This document shows positions 54,535-64,000 of a stretch of DNA of 64,000 nucleotides, piece after piece. How positions within the stretch are numbered: the stretch's first letter is position 1; every line of letters begins with the position of its first letter. The notes beneath the pieces are model-generated. The model did not search any database. It was not told the origin of the DNA and saw nothing but the letters and a program-made list of their open reading frames with translations. This DNA comes from Macrosoma leucophasiata (taxonomy: Eukaryota; Arthropoda; Insecta; Lepidoptera; Hedylidae), in NCBI GenBank assembly GCA_036365455.1, contig JAWQUS010000004.1, forward strand, positions 1,061,501 through 1,125,500, in the 5' to 3' direction. A program made the translations under genes and the position numbers.

Positions 54535-54880
54535 AGTGGCATGGCCCTGTAATAACTATCACAGAGACAAACAACTAAGGTCTCAAGGGTGACAACGAAT
54601 CTGCATTTTGACCTCTGGTCTTTGTGTCTTTATAGACTACAGTCATCATTTATTGAAATAAATGTATATAAAAAATATAAAACTATTTTTACGGATTTAT
54701 CTCGCGTATATTAAACTAAAATGATTTTTAAAATCAACCCGACGTTTCGGTCGCTTTTCAGCTTCCGTGGTCCCGGGCAGACTGAGGTGACATTTGTCTG
54801 ACAGAAGTTTGAAACAATTTATATGTAGTCATCATTTAACATCAATGTGAACTGCATGCTGGTTTGTCATCTTCATTAGA
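54535..54880 (+). repeat. SINE-B split by a PLE terminal unit
   Basis: SINE-B parts at 54535-54662 and 54826-54880. The insert (about 54670-54822) holds the PLE block ACGGATTTATCTCGCGTATA to GACATTTGTCTGACAGAAGT. AGTCATCATTTA occurs on both sides (54649-54660 and 54827-54838), consistent with a 12-base target duplication. Confidence 0.8.
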
Positions 54881-55849
54881 TTTTTTAAAACACGGTAGGT
54901 GGCAAACAACCGTTCAGCTTAACATTGATGTTAAGGGCCCTATCTCATTAGGATGCCATGGCGTCGTCGCCGGCTACGTATCGAAGTAGCTAGTATTGAA
55001 ATACATGGTAACTTACTCACCTTACCTACGTGTGAGTAAAAAATAAAAATAAAAAATAAAATGAAATAAAAATAAAATGAAATAAAACCAAAGGTCAAAA
55101 TGCACTAATTATAGTAAGCAGACTAAATAAATTACACTACAACATATTTTATGAAGCAATCCTTCGATTAAACTACATAATGTGGTCACGGTTTCAAAAT
55201 TAAACCATTATCGTTTTAATGAACGGACAAACGTTAAATACTCGCTCCACAAAAAGAAACCTTTAATGAGTCATTAGTGTTACCCGAAATGTTAATTCCT
55301 TTCCACTAATAAAAATGTCATCAAAACCGAAAGAACCCTAAATACGAGAATGTTAATCATATAGCATTTACACTGTATCGATTTTATAAAGGCCGACCCT
55401 ATAAAAAGTTTAAGATTTCGAACAATTAAGAATGGGCAATTAAGAGCCGTTCGGTTAATCGTTTGAAGGCACAAAAAGGCGTCTTGGAAAGACATCTACA
55501 TCACGTGCGTCATTTTTTGTGGTTGGACTTAATAGTTCGGGTGGCAGTGTTGCAATATGATGTTCTTTAATCTGCATCGATTGAAAAAAATGTGCTTGGA
55601 GATTTTTAATGTTAATAAAGTTATTTTTATATTGTAAACGGGACTTAATAGCGTACTATTTTAATCGAAGTATTTACCTCGACACTCGACGTTTCGGCCG
55701 TAATGCGACGGCCGTGGTCACGAATAGACTGCTGCTCCATGGTGTCATCGTCTCGTACCCGCGCCAGTTCTTCGAACTACCCGCGGTTGGTCGTCATTAT
55801 TTTGATTCAATACATTAAGGTCCCGACACACAACACTCACAACATCCGA

Positions 55850-56450
55850 CTATTTATCCGAAGATACATCCCGACGTCTACATTGCCCGATAACCGGATT
55901 CCACGAAACTGACAACCTATATCCATCCTCCCGGTTGAAATTTTTGTATTTTCTGATTTCAACCGCTTCACGTACCATCCTATTATAGTAGTGACGTTCA
56001 GTGGAGAGGATTTTCGGGTTGTGAAGTTCGATCCAGTGGTTTGGTCCCGACTCCAGTAGATGCTCCGCGATCGGTGACTTGTTCACCTGGCGATTCTTAA
56101 CTGCTGCTATGTGCTCCTTAATTCGCTCAGCTATCGTGCGCTTAGTTTGACCGATATAGGAACTACCGCAACTGCAGTCGACCCTATAAACACCAGGTGT
56201 TTGAAACGGTATCACATCCTTAGCCGTTCTCACAAAACCCGCGATCTTAGACGGTGGCATGAAAACGGTCTTGATGAAAAAACGGTCCAGCACAGCACCA
56301 ACCTTATCCGTTATTCCTCTTATGTATGGTAAGAACACGGGTTGTCTTGAGACGTCTGGACGCTTTTCTCCCACTCTTCGCCGTGGTTGGTACTCTCCCA
56401 CACGATATCCATTCCGCCGCAGTACCTCCTGAACATGCGATAATTCCTCG
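55850..56450 (-). pseudogene. PLE GIY-YIG endonuclease domain
   Basis: The open frame continues from DEELSHVQEVLRRNGY (about 56445) in a frame shifted from the RT part. The linker (FLPYIRGITDKVGAVLDRFF) leads to GVYRVDCSCGSSYIGQTKRT (70-89 from 56401) and AERIKEH. REAVEI (144-149) and NFNREDGYRLSVSWNP (154-169) close the domain. GVY, YIG, Arg and Glu are present, so the nuclease site looks intact. This endonuclease cuts the target for PLE insertion. Confidence 0.9.
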
Positions 56451-56451
56451 T

Positions 56452-56841
56452 CTATATGAACTCAGGGTCACACAAGTCCCGTGCTCTGTTGAACAGTGAA
56501 GTCACGACAGATTGCAGATGTCGAGGATGGTGGTGAGACGTAGCATTCAGATACCTATCCGTGTGCGTCGGTTTCCTGTATACGGTGTGCGTTATGGATC
56601 CATTCTCTCTGACGATCACCTTCACGTCAAGAAAAGGCAAACATGTTCCTGATTCCAGCTCGAAAGTGAACCCTATGTTAGGATGCAGCGAGTTGAGATA
56701 CTCCAGAAACTGTTTAACATCCTGCTCCCCACCCTTCAATATGCAAAATACATCATCGACATAGCGCTTCCACAACTTCACCTTCCACAGCTGCAGATCT
56801 ATCATAGCCTCGATGTACTCCATCCAGATGTTGGCTAACAA
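56452..56841 (-). pseudogene. PLE reverse transcriptase, C-terminal part
   Basis: Starts [13 protein letters not shown], has the catalytic [10 protein letters not shown] (residues 25-34), then the thumb region with [38 protein letters not shown] and [10 protein letters not shown]. These are signature blocks of Penelope-type RTs. A stop follows DPEFI. The upstream RT fingers are absent; an in-frame stop and the element boundary lie just upstream. Confidence 0.9.
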
Positions 56842-56899
56842 CTTACCCGTTTACAATATAAAAATATGAATACAAATCGTGAAAGTTTAAAACAATTAA

Positions 56900-57100
56900 T
56901 AAAGTGATTGTTTTATATTATTTCGCATTAACACATGCTTGTGAAAAATATATTTTTTGCAATAAATGTGAAGGAAAGATTTGACAAATCGGGCAGGACT
57001 TCGGTAGCTCAGTTGGAAGAGCGGCTGGGACTAGATTCCCAGTGGCCGCGAGTTCGAGTCTCGCCTGAAGTCAAATTTTTCTTTCCGTTTTCTTTAAAAA
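56900..57100 (+). repeat. SINE-C with tRNA-Tyr-like domain
   Basis: tRNA-like 56998-57073: TAGCTCAGTTGGAAGAGC, anticodon stem CTGGG/CCCAG with an 8-base loop, and box B GAGTTCGAGTCTCGCC. Preceding AATAAATGTGAAGGAAAGAT and TTGACAAATCGGGCAGG match the reverse copy at 14.5 kb. Confidence 0.75.
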
Positions 57101-57109
57101 AATATATGT

Positions 57110-57430
57110 TATTAAAGTGGTGAACAAGGATCACATTGATATGTTAAGTGATAACTGCAGCCTATAGACACCCACACCAAGACCAGAGGTCAAAATGCAG
57201 ATGCTTTGAGACCTTAGGTGTTTTATCTCTGTGTTAGTTATTACGGAACCATACATTACCATCTAACCGCAACACGATAGTGCTGAATACTACCATTTGG
57301 CGGCAGATAGATCAATAACTAATGAGAACATAACTTTTTGCTTCAGAAACCTGCTGCTTCAAAATTAGTAATGCGGTGGTGCCTACGCCCTCGAGCTCCT
57401 ACACTGGAACTTTACCACCAGTAAATGATT
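57110..57430 (-). repeat. SINE-B (minus), head-to-head with next
   Basis: From GTGGTGAACAAGGATCACAT to CTACACTGGAACTTTACCAC. An extra 55 bases (AACTAATGAGAACATAACTT onward) interrupt it near 57314-57368. Confidence 0.8.
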
Positions 57431-57534
57431 TATTTTGAATTAGTTTGAGGAGCTATGTGATGTGTGTCGACCGTTTTAACCAATAATATCATTGGTTTTA
57501 ACCAGTGAGCTTATAAATATAATATCATTTTCAC

Positions 57535-57808
57535 AGGTGGTAGAGCTCTAGTGACAAAGCTCGCGGTTGTAGGCACCACCGCATTACCTTATATACGTGC
57601 CGCTAAATGGTAGTGTTCAGCACCACCGGTCAGGTGGTATAATGTACGGCCCTGTAATTTCCGGCACAGAGGCAAAACACCTTAGGCCTCAGGAGTGGTA
57701 ACGATTCTGCCTTTTGACCTAAGTCTTTGTGTGGGTGTCTATAGGCTACAGTCATCACTTAACATCAATGTGAACTGCATGCTTGTTTGCCACGTCCATT
57801 GCATTAAA
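57535..57808 (+). repeat. SINE-B (plus)
   Basis: From GGTGGTAGAGCTCTAGTGAC to GTCCATTGCATTAAAAAAAA. Together with 57110-57430 it forms an inverted pair separated by about 100 bases. The word ATCATTGGTTTTAACCA occurs before it (57488-57503) and directly after it (57812-57828). Confidence 0.85.
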
Positions 57809-57828
57809 AAAAATCATTGGTTTTAACC

Positions 57829-58589
57829 AAGACTCACGGGTTTTATCCCCATACCGGGAAAAATATTTGTAAGGCCGACAGATTTTTTTTTCAGCTCTGG
57901 GCGGACCACAGAAGGAAATCGAAATGGAGCCGTTCTATGATACACGTTTGCAGGGTAGGTAGGTTTTTGGTGAGCACCTGTGAGAAAAAAACACACCTTA
58001 ATTTATAACTATTATTACTTTACGTACAGGAAAATTAATTATACTTACTAATTACTACTTACAGGTGGTTTTACAATAATTTACCCTTACAAATCATTTT
58101 ATTATCCCACATAGCAACACCGTAATTCTTTACCAAAAGTCAAGTCGCTCATACCTAGATAATAAAGTTGAAAATAGACTATACATTTTGTAACACGCAC
58201 GTCATTTTGGAGCCACAAATCTACCTAGTTTACCATACCAGGTAGCGAACCAATAAATGTTAATATGACCCCTGTCTGCATCCCGGGAGAAGATATAAAA
58301 ACTTCTTCAATAATGTTTTTTGTAGTGGTACAAATTATGTTTTTGTTTCTGGCTGGCTTTCAAGTTAGACTGAAAACTATGCCACAAGTATTGTGTGTTG
58401 TGGAAGTAGGGTTGCAAGGTCGCTAATTCCGGACACCTTTTATGTCGACCGGACAGGCAACGAATCAATCTATGTCCGGCGTTATCCGGACAACCAAAGA
58501 GAAAGACAAAGTTTCATAAATATGCAGATTTTTCATATTTTATTTGAGCTGGATAAGCAGTTCAGTAAGAAGTCAGAAGCGCGCATGGC
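57829..58589. other. No gene seen; SINE-D-like scrap
   Basis: 57835-57970 resembles a SINE-D head region (CCCATACCGGGAAAAATATT, TGTAAGGCCGACAGATTTTT). Otherwise unique. AGGGTTGCAAGG at 58409 resembles a hAT end without a partner that I can confirm. Confidence 0.4.
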
Positions 58590-58805
58590 CCCGCGGCCGG
58601 TGTCGATAATAAGCGATCTACTCGGTTAAGCACAACGGGCGCGGTCGGGTGTGTGATGGGTGACCGCTACCGCTACAGCGGGTTGGCCACTAACCCGTAT
58701 ATCCACCAATCCGCATTGGAGCAGCGTGGTGGAGCTAGCTCCAGGCCTTCCCCCAAGAAGGGGAGAGACTCGTGCCCGGCAGTGGGACGTATACTGGGTT
58801 GCCAT
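58590..58805 (+). repeat. SINE with 5S-rRNA-like head (second copy)
   Basis: AGCGATCTACTCGGTTAAGC, then ACAACGGGCGCGGTCGGG and TGATGGGTGACCGCT, matches 5S rRNA as I remember it at CGATC, TTAAGCA, CGGGCGCGGT and GATGGGTGACCGC. The tail TCCGCATTGGAGCAGCGTGG, then GGCAGTGGGACGTATACTGG, is a LINE-type 3' end. It corresponds to 6385-6745, which carries more sequence between head and tail. Confidence 0.65.
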
Positions 58806-59734
58806 TATAAATAGTTCAGTCATGTCAGGAGTTTCGCTGGGAAATAAGAGATAGTCAACTTTATACTTGTACAAACCTTTATTACCCTACAATTTGTCTC
58901 AACACTTAGGTACATGTCGTAGGATGGACGCAACTACTTATATTCTAAGATCTGAGGAATAACATTGCATCTATTATGTTGTATTATTTATATGTGAATG
59001 TTTAAAGGCAACAAGATTAACTTACCATTAATGTGAACTGAGCCACCATCATAAATAAATAAATCTTACTCTCCGACCCATGGTACTTGTTACCAGTCGT
59101 GTTATACAAATTATAAGGTAATTGGACCTACTTAATATTCGTTAAAGTAAGTCTTTGAAAAGAAAAATCTCATAAAAATCTTGCAGTGAAATCTAACAAA
59201 ACAGAAAATTTTTTTTTTAATTTTTATATTCTGTACCTATGCAAACGTTTTGCATATCCAGAGGCCTAATTTGATGTTTTTGTGCCAGAAAATGGGTCAT
59301 AAAACGAACATCTTCACTAAAACTTTACCACTATTGGAATAATTTATAGTTGAAAAGTACCCCACCCCTTCAAACGACGCACAGGCATATTATTATTACC
59401 TTAACAGATCCCTCAACTCATTAAGGCCGCTATACACCACTTAGTCATTTTATGCACTTCAATAAAAGACCCTTTTAAGGGAATTTACTTGTGTCAAATG
59501 CACTCAAAGCACACGAGTATATAATCACTCACATGGTCAGAGCTTTCGTCATTAAATCAACAATATCATTCACCATAAACCATTTAATGATGATGAGATG
59601 AACAATAAAATTCTCTTTGTTGAGTACAGTCGTTAGCACATGTCGGTGAAGACTACAACAGAAAGAATACAAAATAATTAAAAACAGAAAATTTTCATCT
59701 GAATTAAATTTAAGGATTTTGACACAAAGAGCAA
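58806..59734. other. No gene seen
   Basis: AT-rich. A 35-base SINE-B scrap (CATTAATGTGAACTGAGCCA) lies near 59027. Confidence 0.5.
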
Positions 59735-59975
59735 CACACTTGTTCAGTAGCGGAGTTCTTCTCAGTAGTGCAAGGACATAAAACTCAGCTAAGTGAATGA
59801 CTGTGACTATGACGAACCAATTTCCGGCACAGAGGCATAACACCTTAGGCCTCAGGTGTGGTAACGCATCTGCAATTTGACCTTGGTCTTTGTGTAAGTG
59901 TCTATAGGCTGCAGTCATCACTTAACATCAATGTGAACTGCATACTTGTTTGCCACATCTATTACAACAAAAAAA
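59735..59975 (+). repeat. LINE 3'-UTR scrap followed by SINE-B
   Basis: 59735-59818 (AGCGGAGTTCTTCTCAGTAG to CAGCTAAGTGAATGACTGTG) matches the 3' UTR of the 10.5-14.1 kb LINE (10755-10830, reverse). SINE-B, 5'-truncated, follows at 59821-59975 with an A-run. Confidence 0.75.
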
Positions 59976-59989
59976 TAAGCCGCGGGCGG

Positions 59990-60280
59990 AAATAGTGAAG
60001 GCTCTGACCGCCCAGCACTCGCGGCTCCGTGAGAACGGTGATCGAGGTAGCGGCAGCTCATCGTGGTATGCTCCGAGGGGGCATCTTACAAAATCCCCGT
60101 CGGCAAGGCTTATGGGAGCAAGTTTGTAGTTTTCACTTATCGTCATTTGGTACTGCATGCTTGTTTGCCACATCATAACATTAAAAAAGGATTTATCTTT
60201 CCCCCAGAAATCGAACCCAGGACTTCATCGAGTCAGTAATGGCGTGCTCCCACTAGACAGTTAAAGACACCTGAAGCTTT
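59990..60280. repeat. GC-rich scrap, SINE-B tail, and a tRNA-like head (minus)
   Basis: 59990-60125 is GC-rich (GACCGCCCAGCACTCGCGGC, GAGGGGGCATCTTACAAAAT) and may be a LINE coding scrap; I cannot assign it. 60145-60187 is a SINE-B tail. 60195-60275, reversed, reads AACTGTCTAGTGGGAGCACG and CCTGGGTTCGATTTC, a tRNA-like SINE head. Confidence 0.5.
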
Positions 60281-60324
60281 AAATATTTACCTACCGAAAT
60301 CACAAATACAATTGACTTAAATTA

Positions 60325-60398
60325 ACTTCGGTAGCTTAATGGTAAAGCGGCTGAACTGGTTATCCTGAGGTCGCAGGTTCGATTCCTGCCCGAAGTCA
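60325..60398 (+). repeat. tRNA-like domain
   Basis: Acceptor ACTTCGG/CCGAAGT pairs over seven bases, the D-arm GCTTAATGGTAAAGC and T-arm GCAGGTTCGATTCCTGC are perfect, but the anticodon stem pairs poorly. The same TTTTTCTTTCCGTTTTTT flank as 51230 and 57075 follows, and GTTCACTCGCATGTGTTGTT as at 51255. It is more likely a dispersed repeat than a working tRNA gene. Confidence 0.65.
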
Positions 60399-60569
60399 AA
60401 TTTTTCTTTCCGTTTTTTCTTTATATTCTACAGTTCACTCGCATGTGTTGTTGCGAAAAAATAAATAGTACAATTATATTGGTCGTGACTGTACACAAAC
60501 AAAATTACAAAAATCGTTTATTCATTTTAAGTACCTTCGGATGATTGTCATAAAATTCAAAGGAAACAA

Positions 60570-61119
60570 ATACCTATATTTGTACGGATTTATCTCGCGT
60601 ATATTAAACTAAAATGATTTTTAAAATCAACCCGACGTTTCGGTCGCTTTTCAGCTTCCGTGGTCCCGGGCAGACTGAGGTGACATTTGTCTGACAGAAG
60701 TTTGAAAAATTATATGTAGCTACCTCCATCGATTTCGTAAACGCCTTGCGTAGCGTTCAGGATTAACACAATAATTACTTATGGTATCTTGAGGTCTTGC
60801 AGACTGCTGCGGCTGGGATTTAATCTTGCTAAGTATGGGATCCCATGATGTTGATAATCGCCATCCATCTTCTCTATTGAAATTTGGGTGTTTTTTTAAT
60901 TTCAATAGCCTCGCGTACCATTCGTGGAATGGGTTTGTGTTCTCTAGCGAGTATTTGAATTTTATCAAACCGGATGTAATGGTTCGGCTTATCCGCTATG
61001 TGTTCACAGACTGCAGACCTCCCTGTTCTTCGGTTTTTGACATCAGCAATGTGCTCTTTAACGCGGGTGGATACAGCTCTCTCGCGAAAACCTAAGAACA
61101 TATCATACCTATATTTGTA
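60570..61119 (-). pseudogene. Penelope-like fragment with 14-bp target duplication
   Basis: ACCTATATTTGTAC at 60570-60583 and 61106-61119 flanks the unit. The minus strand encodes the end of a GIY-YIG endonuclease (FRERAVSTRVKEHIADVKNR, YIRFDKIQILAREHKP, REAIEIKK) and, after a frame change at the T-run 60889-60897, HPNFNREDGWRLSTSWDP. The 3' region (60584-60720) has ACGTTTCGGTCGCTTTTCAG. The GIY and YIG motifs are cut off, so it is inactive; the frame change is a homopolymer slip. Confidence 0.85.
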
Positions 61120-61439
61120 CCCACCATCAGTGATTTGCTTATGAATATAATAACGTTTTATTTTCTCATCAGAACGTAGGTACTTACTGGTGGTAGAGCT
61201 CAAGTAGAGCTAGTGTAATGGAGCTCGCGGCAATTAGATTTAGGTGTAGATAATAAATAAAACAACAGAATACCCCGTAAATAATTATTCATCTATAGTT
61301 ATTTTCGGCGAAATCCATATGTTGTATTGAAGAATATTTAATATTTATATATAAGAAATATACATTTGGTTCAGTTCAGTTTCCAATTTTATATTCTTTG
61401 GATTTAGATGGGACTTTCACGTGAAGATAGCCTATGTAA

Positions 61440-61650
61440 TAAGGAATAGCTTATTAATAATAATAAATACACTTACACTCACAGCCCCACAGTAGATAAA
61501 AACCTGTGTCGTGGGTGCCGTTATATACAAACAACACATACACAAACACCCAGACCCGAAACAAATATCTGTAGGTCATACAAATATTTGTCCCGGTACG
61601 GGGATCGAACCCGCTACCCTTCGAATCGCTGGACACACCGCTGTACTAAC
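61440..61650 (-). repeat. SINE-D (minus)
   Basis: TACACTCACAGCCCCACAGT, CGTGGGTGCCGTTATATACA, ACAAATATTTGTCCCGGTAC, and box B reversed in GGGGATCGAACCCGC. Close to 31907-32130. Confidence 0.8.
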
Positions 61651-62450
61651 CGGGTTATCACGTTATTCGACTATTATTTATGAACTAGTTGTTGTAGAGG
61701 AAAATTATGATTGTTCAGTATCTACCCGGACGAAGTCGGGGGCGCAGCTAGTATAAAAGTAGCCTAAGTTACTCCTTATTTCACAGCTACTCGTGGAAGT
61801 CCCATCAAAGTCGGATACACTCCAATTCTACTTATTTGTATGTAGGTATGTATGTATGTATGGATGTATGGAGATAAAAGTAAGTTACTCCTTATCACAT
61901 CAGCTATCTGCCAGTGAAATTCCCATCAAAATCGGTCCAGCCGTTCCCAAGATTAGCCCCGCCAAACCGACAGACAGACAGACAAATATTGTAAAAAATG
62001 TTGCGTTGGTATATGTACCGTGTATACATATATTACATATACATTTAGTAAAAAGCGGTTATTTTAAAATTACAAACAGACACTACAACTTTTTTTTATT
62101 TGTATAGATTTACTATGGTAATATAAAAATTATGACCTAAAAATTGTGTGAAAATTTTAAGCGTCTACTTGCTACCATTATTAATATCGAGCAAAAAATA
62201 TACGAAACAAACACGTTTATTGTATGCCCCCTTAGACCTCTTAACATTTTCTTATTTTTAGTATTTATTTTTGTTGTTATAGCGGTAACAGAAACACAAA
62301 ATTTGTGAAAATTTTAGGTTTGTAGCTATCACTGTTTATGAGATTCAGCCTGGCGACAGACAGACGGACGGACGGACAGACCGACAGACAGCGGATGATT
62401 AGTAATAGGGTCTGTTTTAACCTTTTAGGTACAGAACCCTAAAAAGATAG
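61651..62450. repeat. LINE-end-like and family J repeats
   Basis: GGACGAAGTCGGGGGCGCAG then CTAGTA at 61729-61751; TTCCCATCAAAATCGGTCCA and GACAGACAGACAGACAA to 61985; family J relative at 62030-62450 (AGCGGTAACAGAAACACAAA, ATGAGATTCAGCCTGGCGAC), parallel to 7640-7930. Confidence 0.55.
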
Positions 62451-62469
62451 AAGATACTAGATACAGAAT

Positions 62470-62753
62470 AGTTTTAAAATATTCGATGTGATTCTTTAAA
62501 TCGACGTAACTTTTTTATTTCTGAACCGATTGACATGAAAAAAACACTAAATGTAAAGTGAAACTTACTACAATATATAAATGAAATTTGCAAATCGGAT
62601 AATCGGCCGTTTCTGAAATAAGCGTGTACAAACACACAGACAAACATACATTTTTCCGGGATGAAAAGTACCCAGTGTTGTGCGCCAAAGGTTAAAGTAT
62701 AATTATGCCAAGTTTCATCGTAATCGGACCGGTAGATTTTGTGTGATGCTTGA

Positions 62754-62784
<31 letters not shown>

Positions 62785-63010
62785 AAAAAAAATTGAATCA
62801 CATATTTGTGTTTGGTATCGATCTAGTAACATCCCCTGGTATTTATTTTTTCAATATTCTTAATGTACAGAATTTACACTTCTACAGTTTTATTATAAGT
62901 ATACATTATATTATAGGCACTAGCGGTCTCCACGACTTTGTTCGCGTAGGTAGTGTGCTATAATTTTATTAAATTCTACGCAGACGAAGTCGCGGGCACA
63001 GCCAGTAGCG
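62470..63010. repeat. LINE-tail-like repeat with (CAGA)n
   Basis: TCATCGTAATCGGACCGGTA precedes a CAGA run (62757-62785); ACGCAGACGAAGTCGCGGGC then ACAGCCAGTAG marks a LINE terminus near 63005. A long minus frame across the run is a simple-repeat artefact. Confidence 0.55.
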
Positions 63011-63204
63011 TATAAAAATACAAAATAAGTCGGCAATCATCCGACTCACTCAACTTTTATTGTCCCGGCTTGATTGATTTAAAGCGACGTCAGAACCCAC
63101 ATTACTGTGGTCGGCCAATAAAACACCATTCACGGGGTCTCGATACATATATTCGTACTGTTTCGCATTTCTTTTGAAGTCCTACTTGGATTTTTTTCAT
63201 GCGA

Positions 63205-63555
63205 GGTACGTGGCAAGCAAGCATGCAGCTCACATTGTTGTTATTTTTTTTTGTTTAGTTTTGTCTTGCCCTTTGTAAAAGAGAGTATAGAGCATTCTGT
63301 TCATACCTATTTTTATTATTAAGTATTTTTGGACCATTATTTATTTTATTTTGTTTACTTTGACACATTAATCAACGTATCAGTTGTTATTCGCTTTAAT
63401 TTTTTAATTTTGTTATTTGAACTATCACAAGCAAATTCTATTATTTCCAAGCGATTAAATAAATTTTTGAGTTTGACCACTGCAGCCTACATACATCTAC
63501 ACAAAAACCAGAAGTCGAAATGCAGTTATGTCTCTGTGATAGTTAATAAGGTGTC
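63205..63555 (-). repeat. SINE-B (minus) with 230-base insertion
   Basis: Left piece GTGGCAAGCAAGCATGCAGC (63210-63237), right piece CACTGCAGCCTACATACATC to 63555. The insert (about 63240-63474) begins with a T-run and contains GTTTACTTTGACACATTAAT; it loosely resembles 3765-3965. Confidence 0.65.
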
Positions 63556-63901
63556 ATAAGGTGTATTACGATCTAAAGGTTCACTAATGTTTCACCAACA
63601 AACGTTACGCAAATCTTCATTTCAAAACCAATGTTTTGTACACTATTAATTCCACAAATATATAATTCCGCAAATGTATCATTTCGCGACGCAACGATTA
63701 TGCTATAGTATATTACTAATTATTACGCAAACATTTGATTACATAAATGTATAAAATAATAATTAATACTGTCAGCAAAAAAAATACCTAACCTGACTAT
63801 GTCGTAAAATTTGAGAATGTTTGTTCAACTTAATTATTTATGAAGTGATGAGTTATGAAATGAATAGTTTTGTGATAATCTGTTTTCCAAGTTAATTAGT
63901 T

Positions 63902-63937
63902 TATATATATATATATATATATATAAACTTAACTTCA

Positions 63938-63989
<52 letters not shown>

Positions 63990-63992
63990 TGA
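63902..63992. repeat. Two (AT)n arrays around an inverted repeat
   Basis: AT runs at 63902-63926 and 63941-63986. The second is bounded by TCAACTTTA and TAAAGTTGA, so 63935-63992 is one continuous palindrome. Confidence 0.9.
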
Positions 63993-64000
63993 GATGTGAA

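Larger units (their letters stand above)
55622..56866 (-). mobile_element. Penelope-like retroelement, 5'-truncated, between 21-bp inverted repeats
   Basis: The minus strand encodes the end of a reverse transcriptase and a GIY-YIG endonuclease, followed by a 3' region with CGAAACGTCGAG and CGTGACCACGGCCGTCGC (55690-55730). The unit is bounded by exact inverted copies of a 21-base sequence (55622-55642 and 56846-56866, core TATTGTAAACGGG). The two coding parts are in different frames. Confidence 0.85.

Noticed and set aside
58409..58805. hAT element starting AGGGTTGCAAGG and ending GGGTTGCCATTA
   Set aside because: The two ends are not inverted relative to each other and no 8-bp duplication is seen.
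60325..60398. Possible functional tRNA gene
   Set aside because: Good acceptor, D and T arms but poorly paired anticodon stem, plus a shared repeat flank with 51156-51229.
62474..62785. 103-codon minus frame starting MSVCLSVCLFV
   Set aside because: Begins in the (CAGA)n run; frames through such runs in LINE tails are artefacts.
1..64000. CRISPR array or prokaryotic operon structure
   Set aside because: No regularly spaced repeats of that kind; splice donor, SINEs and LINEs show a eukaryotic nuclear genome.

Overview
The window looks like repeat-saturated DNA from a lepidopteran (moth or butterfly) nuclear genome. This rests on base composition, intron-style splicing, and the repeat types: tRNA-derived SINEs, RTE- and Jockey-type LINE tails, mariner, Penelope-like elements (PLEs) and TTAA- or hAT-type MITEs. 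Family assignments come from motifs read by eye and from memory; no database search was run.

Only one likely host gene part is visible. It is a first coding exon on the minus strand (23067-23754) of a probable paired-like homeodomain transcription factor, with an eh1-type Groucho motif, a PLNLS CtBP-type motif and a perfect splice donor. No homeodomain exon is visible, so bases 1-23066 would be intron and the rest of the gene lies to the left of the window. Bases beyond 23755 are upstream or intergenic sequence.

Layout. 1-3.8 kb: SINE pieces and a mariner with an intact 341-residue transposase. 4.0-6.9 kb: a hAT-like composite with an 8-bp target duplication, containing a PLE-like foldback, a LINE fragment and a 5S-rRNA-like SINE. 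8-9.4 kb: LINE remnant split by a TTAA-type MITE, then RTE tails. 10.3-14.7 kb: a 3.6-kb LINE (endonuclease plus reverse transcriptase, one stop) with a pentanucleotide tail, beside tRNA-Tyr-like SINEs. 15-22.7 kb: SINEs, MITEs, RTE and Jockey-like 3' ends. 23-24 kb: the host exon. 25-41 kb: nested SINEs and MITEs, including giant palindromes and self-insertions. 42.7-45.3 kb: two copies of a small acidic/coiled-coil domain, one of them inside a mariner shell and fused in frame to the last 33 transposase residues. 45-53 kb: mostly unique AT-rich DNA with scattered repeats. 53-64 kb: LINE, PLE (RT plus GIY-YIG), SINEs and microsatellites.

The most striking item is the chimeric mariner at 44399-45245. 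It keeps both mariner ends and a TA on each side, but has lost most of the transposase and carries a foreign reading frame. A 23-bp perfect hairpin sits exactly at the capture junction, and a short upstream ORF ends on the captured start codon.

Repeat family names used below (SINE-A, -B, -C, -D, -G; families E, H, J; MITE-D, -F, -I) are local labels only.
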